Position numbers and translations under genes: made by a program. Below are positions 52,756-54,017 of a stretch of DNA of 54,017 bases, one piece after another (position 1 is the stretch's first letter; each line of letters begins with the position of its first letter). The notes under the pieces were generated by a model. It saw only the letters and a program-made list of their open reading frames with translations. It had not been told where the DNA came from and did no database searches. The stretch covers positions 1-54,017 of the forward strand of contig JANZZV010000013.1 in assembly GCA_026419195.1 (NCBI GenBank), given 5' to 3'. Source of the stretch: Fervidobacterium sp. Its GTDB lineage: Bacteria; Thermotogota; Thermotogae; Thermotogales; Fervidobacteriaceae.

Positions 52756-53334
52756 ATGTCAGTGATATTGTTGCTTTCTTCAGTGATTTTAGGATTGATT
52801 TCTGGAAGAACATTAAAATTTCATTTACCTGACGGATCCGTATCTGTAGTTCTTTACTTGTTGGTATTTCTTGTAGGTCTTGATCTAAGCAAAGAAAAAA
52901 TAGAAAAACGCTTTATAAAAGATATTTCACTCGTAATAATTTCAACTATCTCCGGTACTATATTTTTCGTACTTCTTTTATCTTTTTTCTTACCTTTAAA
53001 AAAACTAGAAGTATTAGCAGCTGCATCTGGCTTTGGATGGTACAGCCTTTCGTCAGTTATAATCTCTACTTCGTATAATGCCTATCTGGGAAGCATATCT
53101 TTCTTTTCGAACGTTATTAGAGAACTCATTGCAATAATAATTGCTCCATTTGGAATAAAAAAATCAAGATACGGTACAATATCTGTAGCGGGTGCGACTT
53201 CTATGGATACTCTTCTTGGATTAATAACAATCTACAGTGATAGGGAAACTGCACTTGTCTCTTTTGGGCATGGCTTCTTTATCTCAATAATGGTACCATT
53301 TTCGGTTAATTTCTTTCTCAGCTTTATAAAATAA
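52756..53334 (+). CDS. lysO: Lysine exporter LysO, C-terminal part as a separate gene
   Basis: 192 residues, about five membrane helices. Family motifs: LVFLVGLDL, AAASGFGWYSLSS, RELIAIIIAPFGI, GATSMD and HGFFISIMVPF. These match the transport half of LysO, which exports lysine in exchange for protons. It has its own ATG with a ggagggc site, so the two halves are genuine separate cistrons forming a two-subunit exporter, not a sequencing frameshift. No clear terminator follows. Confidence 0.85.
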   Translation: MSVILLLSSVILGLISGRTLKFHLPDGSVSVVLYLLVFLVGLDLSKEKIEKRFIKDISLVIISTISGTIFFVLLLSFFLPLKKLEVLAAASGFGWYSLSSVIISTSYNAYLGSISFFSNVIRELIAIIIAPFGIKKSRYGTISVAGATSMDTLLGLITIYSDRETALVSFGHGFFISIMVPFSVNFFLSFIK

Positions 53335-53421
53335 TGGTGTATAACCACTTATTTTATGAAATTGAACGCCTGAGGCGGAGGAGTCGAATACTTAATCGTA
53401 ACACAAATAGGAACAAACACG

Positions 53422-53454
53422 TAACTGTAATAGACTTTACAGTTAACATATGTT
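53422..53454. other. Inverted repeats between lysO and the rRNA promoters
   Basis: taactgtaa-tagact-ttacagtta (53422-53445) overlaps the perfect palindrome taacatatgtta (53444-53455). No T-run follows. Possible operator or a hairpin insulating the rRNA promoters. Confidence 0.4.
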
Positions 53455-53527
53455 ATTGTAGAATTAGTTTCGCCGTGTGACAAAGAATCGAAAATAAACA
53501 AAAGTAGAGATATCAACGAAAAAGTGC

Positions 53528-53556
53528 TTGACAAAGAAAAGATAATATGATAAATT
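53528..53556 (+). promoter_or_regulatory. rRNA promoter P1
   Basis: TTGACA, 17-bp spacer ending TGA, TAAATT. About 195 bp upstream of 16S. Confidence 0.7.
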
Positions 53557-53634
53557 AATATACGCACTAATGTAGAGAATTTTAGGGGTGCTCAAAGTTT
53601 ATAATGTATTTCGATAGTGTAGTAAAAAAGATAG

Positions 53635-53663
53635 TTGACAAAAATCGAAAGCCATGGTAAATT
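53635..53663 (+). promoter_or_regulatory. rRNA promoter P2
   Basis: TTGACA, 17-bp spacer ending TGG, TAAATT; same architecture as P1, 107 bp downstream of it. The leader to 16S would be ~80 bases. Confidence 0.72.
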
Positions 53664-53751
53664 AAGAAACGCTGCGAGGAGAAGGGAGCCTGGTCATTGA
53701 AATAAGAATAGCAGCCACCGATGAAAAGACAGGGTTAAACCTTCAGAGATT

Positions 53752-54017
<266 letters not shown>

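Noticed and set aside
52741-52758. Frameshift in lysO
   Set aside because: Both halves have separate start codons and Shine-Dalgarno sites, and the divided form fits a natural two-gene arrangement.
53367-53377. Small hairpin cgcc-tga-ggcg after lysO as a terminator
   Set aside because: A 4-bp stem without a T-run is too weak.

Overview
The window looks like chromosomal DNA of a member of the Thermotogales, most likely Fervidobacterium or a close relative. The evidence is low G+C, strong Shine-Dalgarno sites matching GGAGGTGAT, frequent TTG and GTG starts, a family-5 (oligopeptide-type) transporter beside a lipoprotein alpha-amylase, and a 16S rRNA 5' end (last ~266 bases) with Thermotogales-like sequence. 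The genus is my inference and needs a 16S comparison.

Layout. 1-3033 (+): the tail of a PD-(D/E)XK nuclease-type protein, a gene-poor stretch, then a HIT protein and a TPR protein that seems to start at ATA. 3103-6739 (+): nadX-nadA-nadC (aspartate to NaMN) and a peroxiredoxin-ferritin pair, each behind a perfect TTGACA-17-TATAAT promoter. 6896-9610: a Nudix hydrolase (-), then an aldo/keto reductase and an orphan PotD-like lipoprotein (+). 9640-27774 (-): one tightly packed train of 19 genes. Read 5' to 3' on the minus strand these are HD phosphohydrolase, coaX, radical SAM, an M50-like pseudoprotease, a coiled-coil protein, zapA, murI, rapZ, glmR/yvcK, whiA, nrdR, greA, lysS, two SurA-like proteins, an SDR, a purH with an unrecognisable transformylase half, a methyltransferase and an M48 protease. 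Envelope growth, division and translation genes are mixed in it.

27936-42690 (+) is the most interesting part. A family-5 ABC importer (binding protein, two permeases, two ATPases) is followed by five cell-surface genes: a GH13 alpha-amylase lipoprotein, a DOMON/CBM9-like lipoprotein, a lipoprotein with CBM48-like modules, a predicted outer-membrane (toga) beta-barrel, and an exported protein with three tandem CBM48 modules joined to a beta-rich domain ending in Phe. The amylase gene and the DOMON gene each carry the same 13-bp inverted repeat (in opposite orientation) exactly 30 bp upstream of a TATAAT. I read this as a surface starch/glycogen capture and degradation system, a functional analogue of Sus systems, with its own regulator site. 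One importer permease carries a ~530-residue extracytoplasmic insertion.

42863-46064 (+) is a three-gene signalling operon: a CheY-like receiver, an MshEN-type repeat protein with a CheX-like phosphatase domain, and a membrane HD-GYP phosphodiesterase. 46105-50979 (-) holds an aminotransferase, a YigZ/IMPACT protein, class II FBPase (glpX), an unknown protein and an exported NlpC/P60 peptidase. 51149-53334 (+) holds asnS and a two-gene LysO lysine exporter. The window ends with two tandem rRNA promoters and the start of a 16S rRNA gene. I saw no CRISPR array, tRNA gene or intact insertion sequence.
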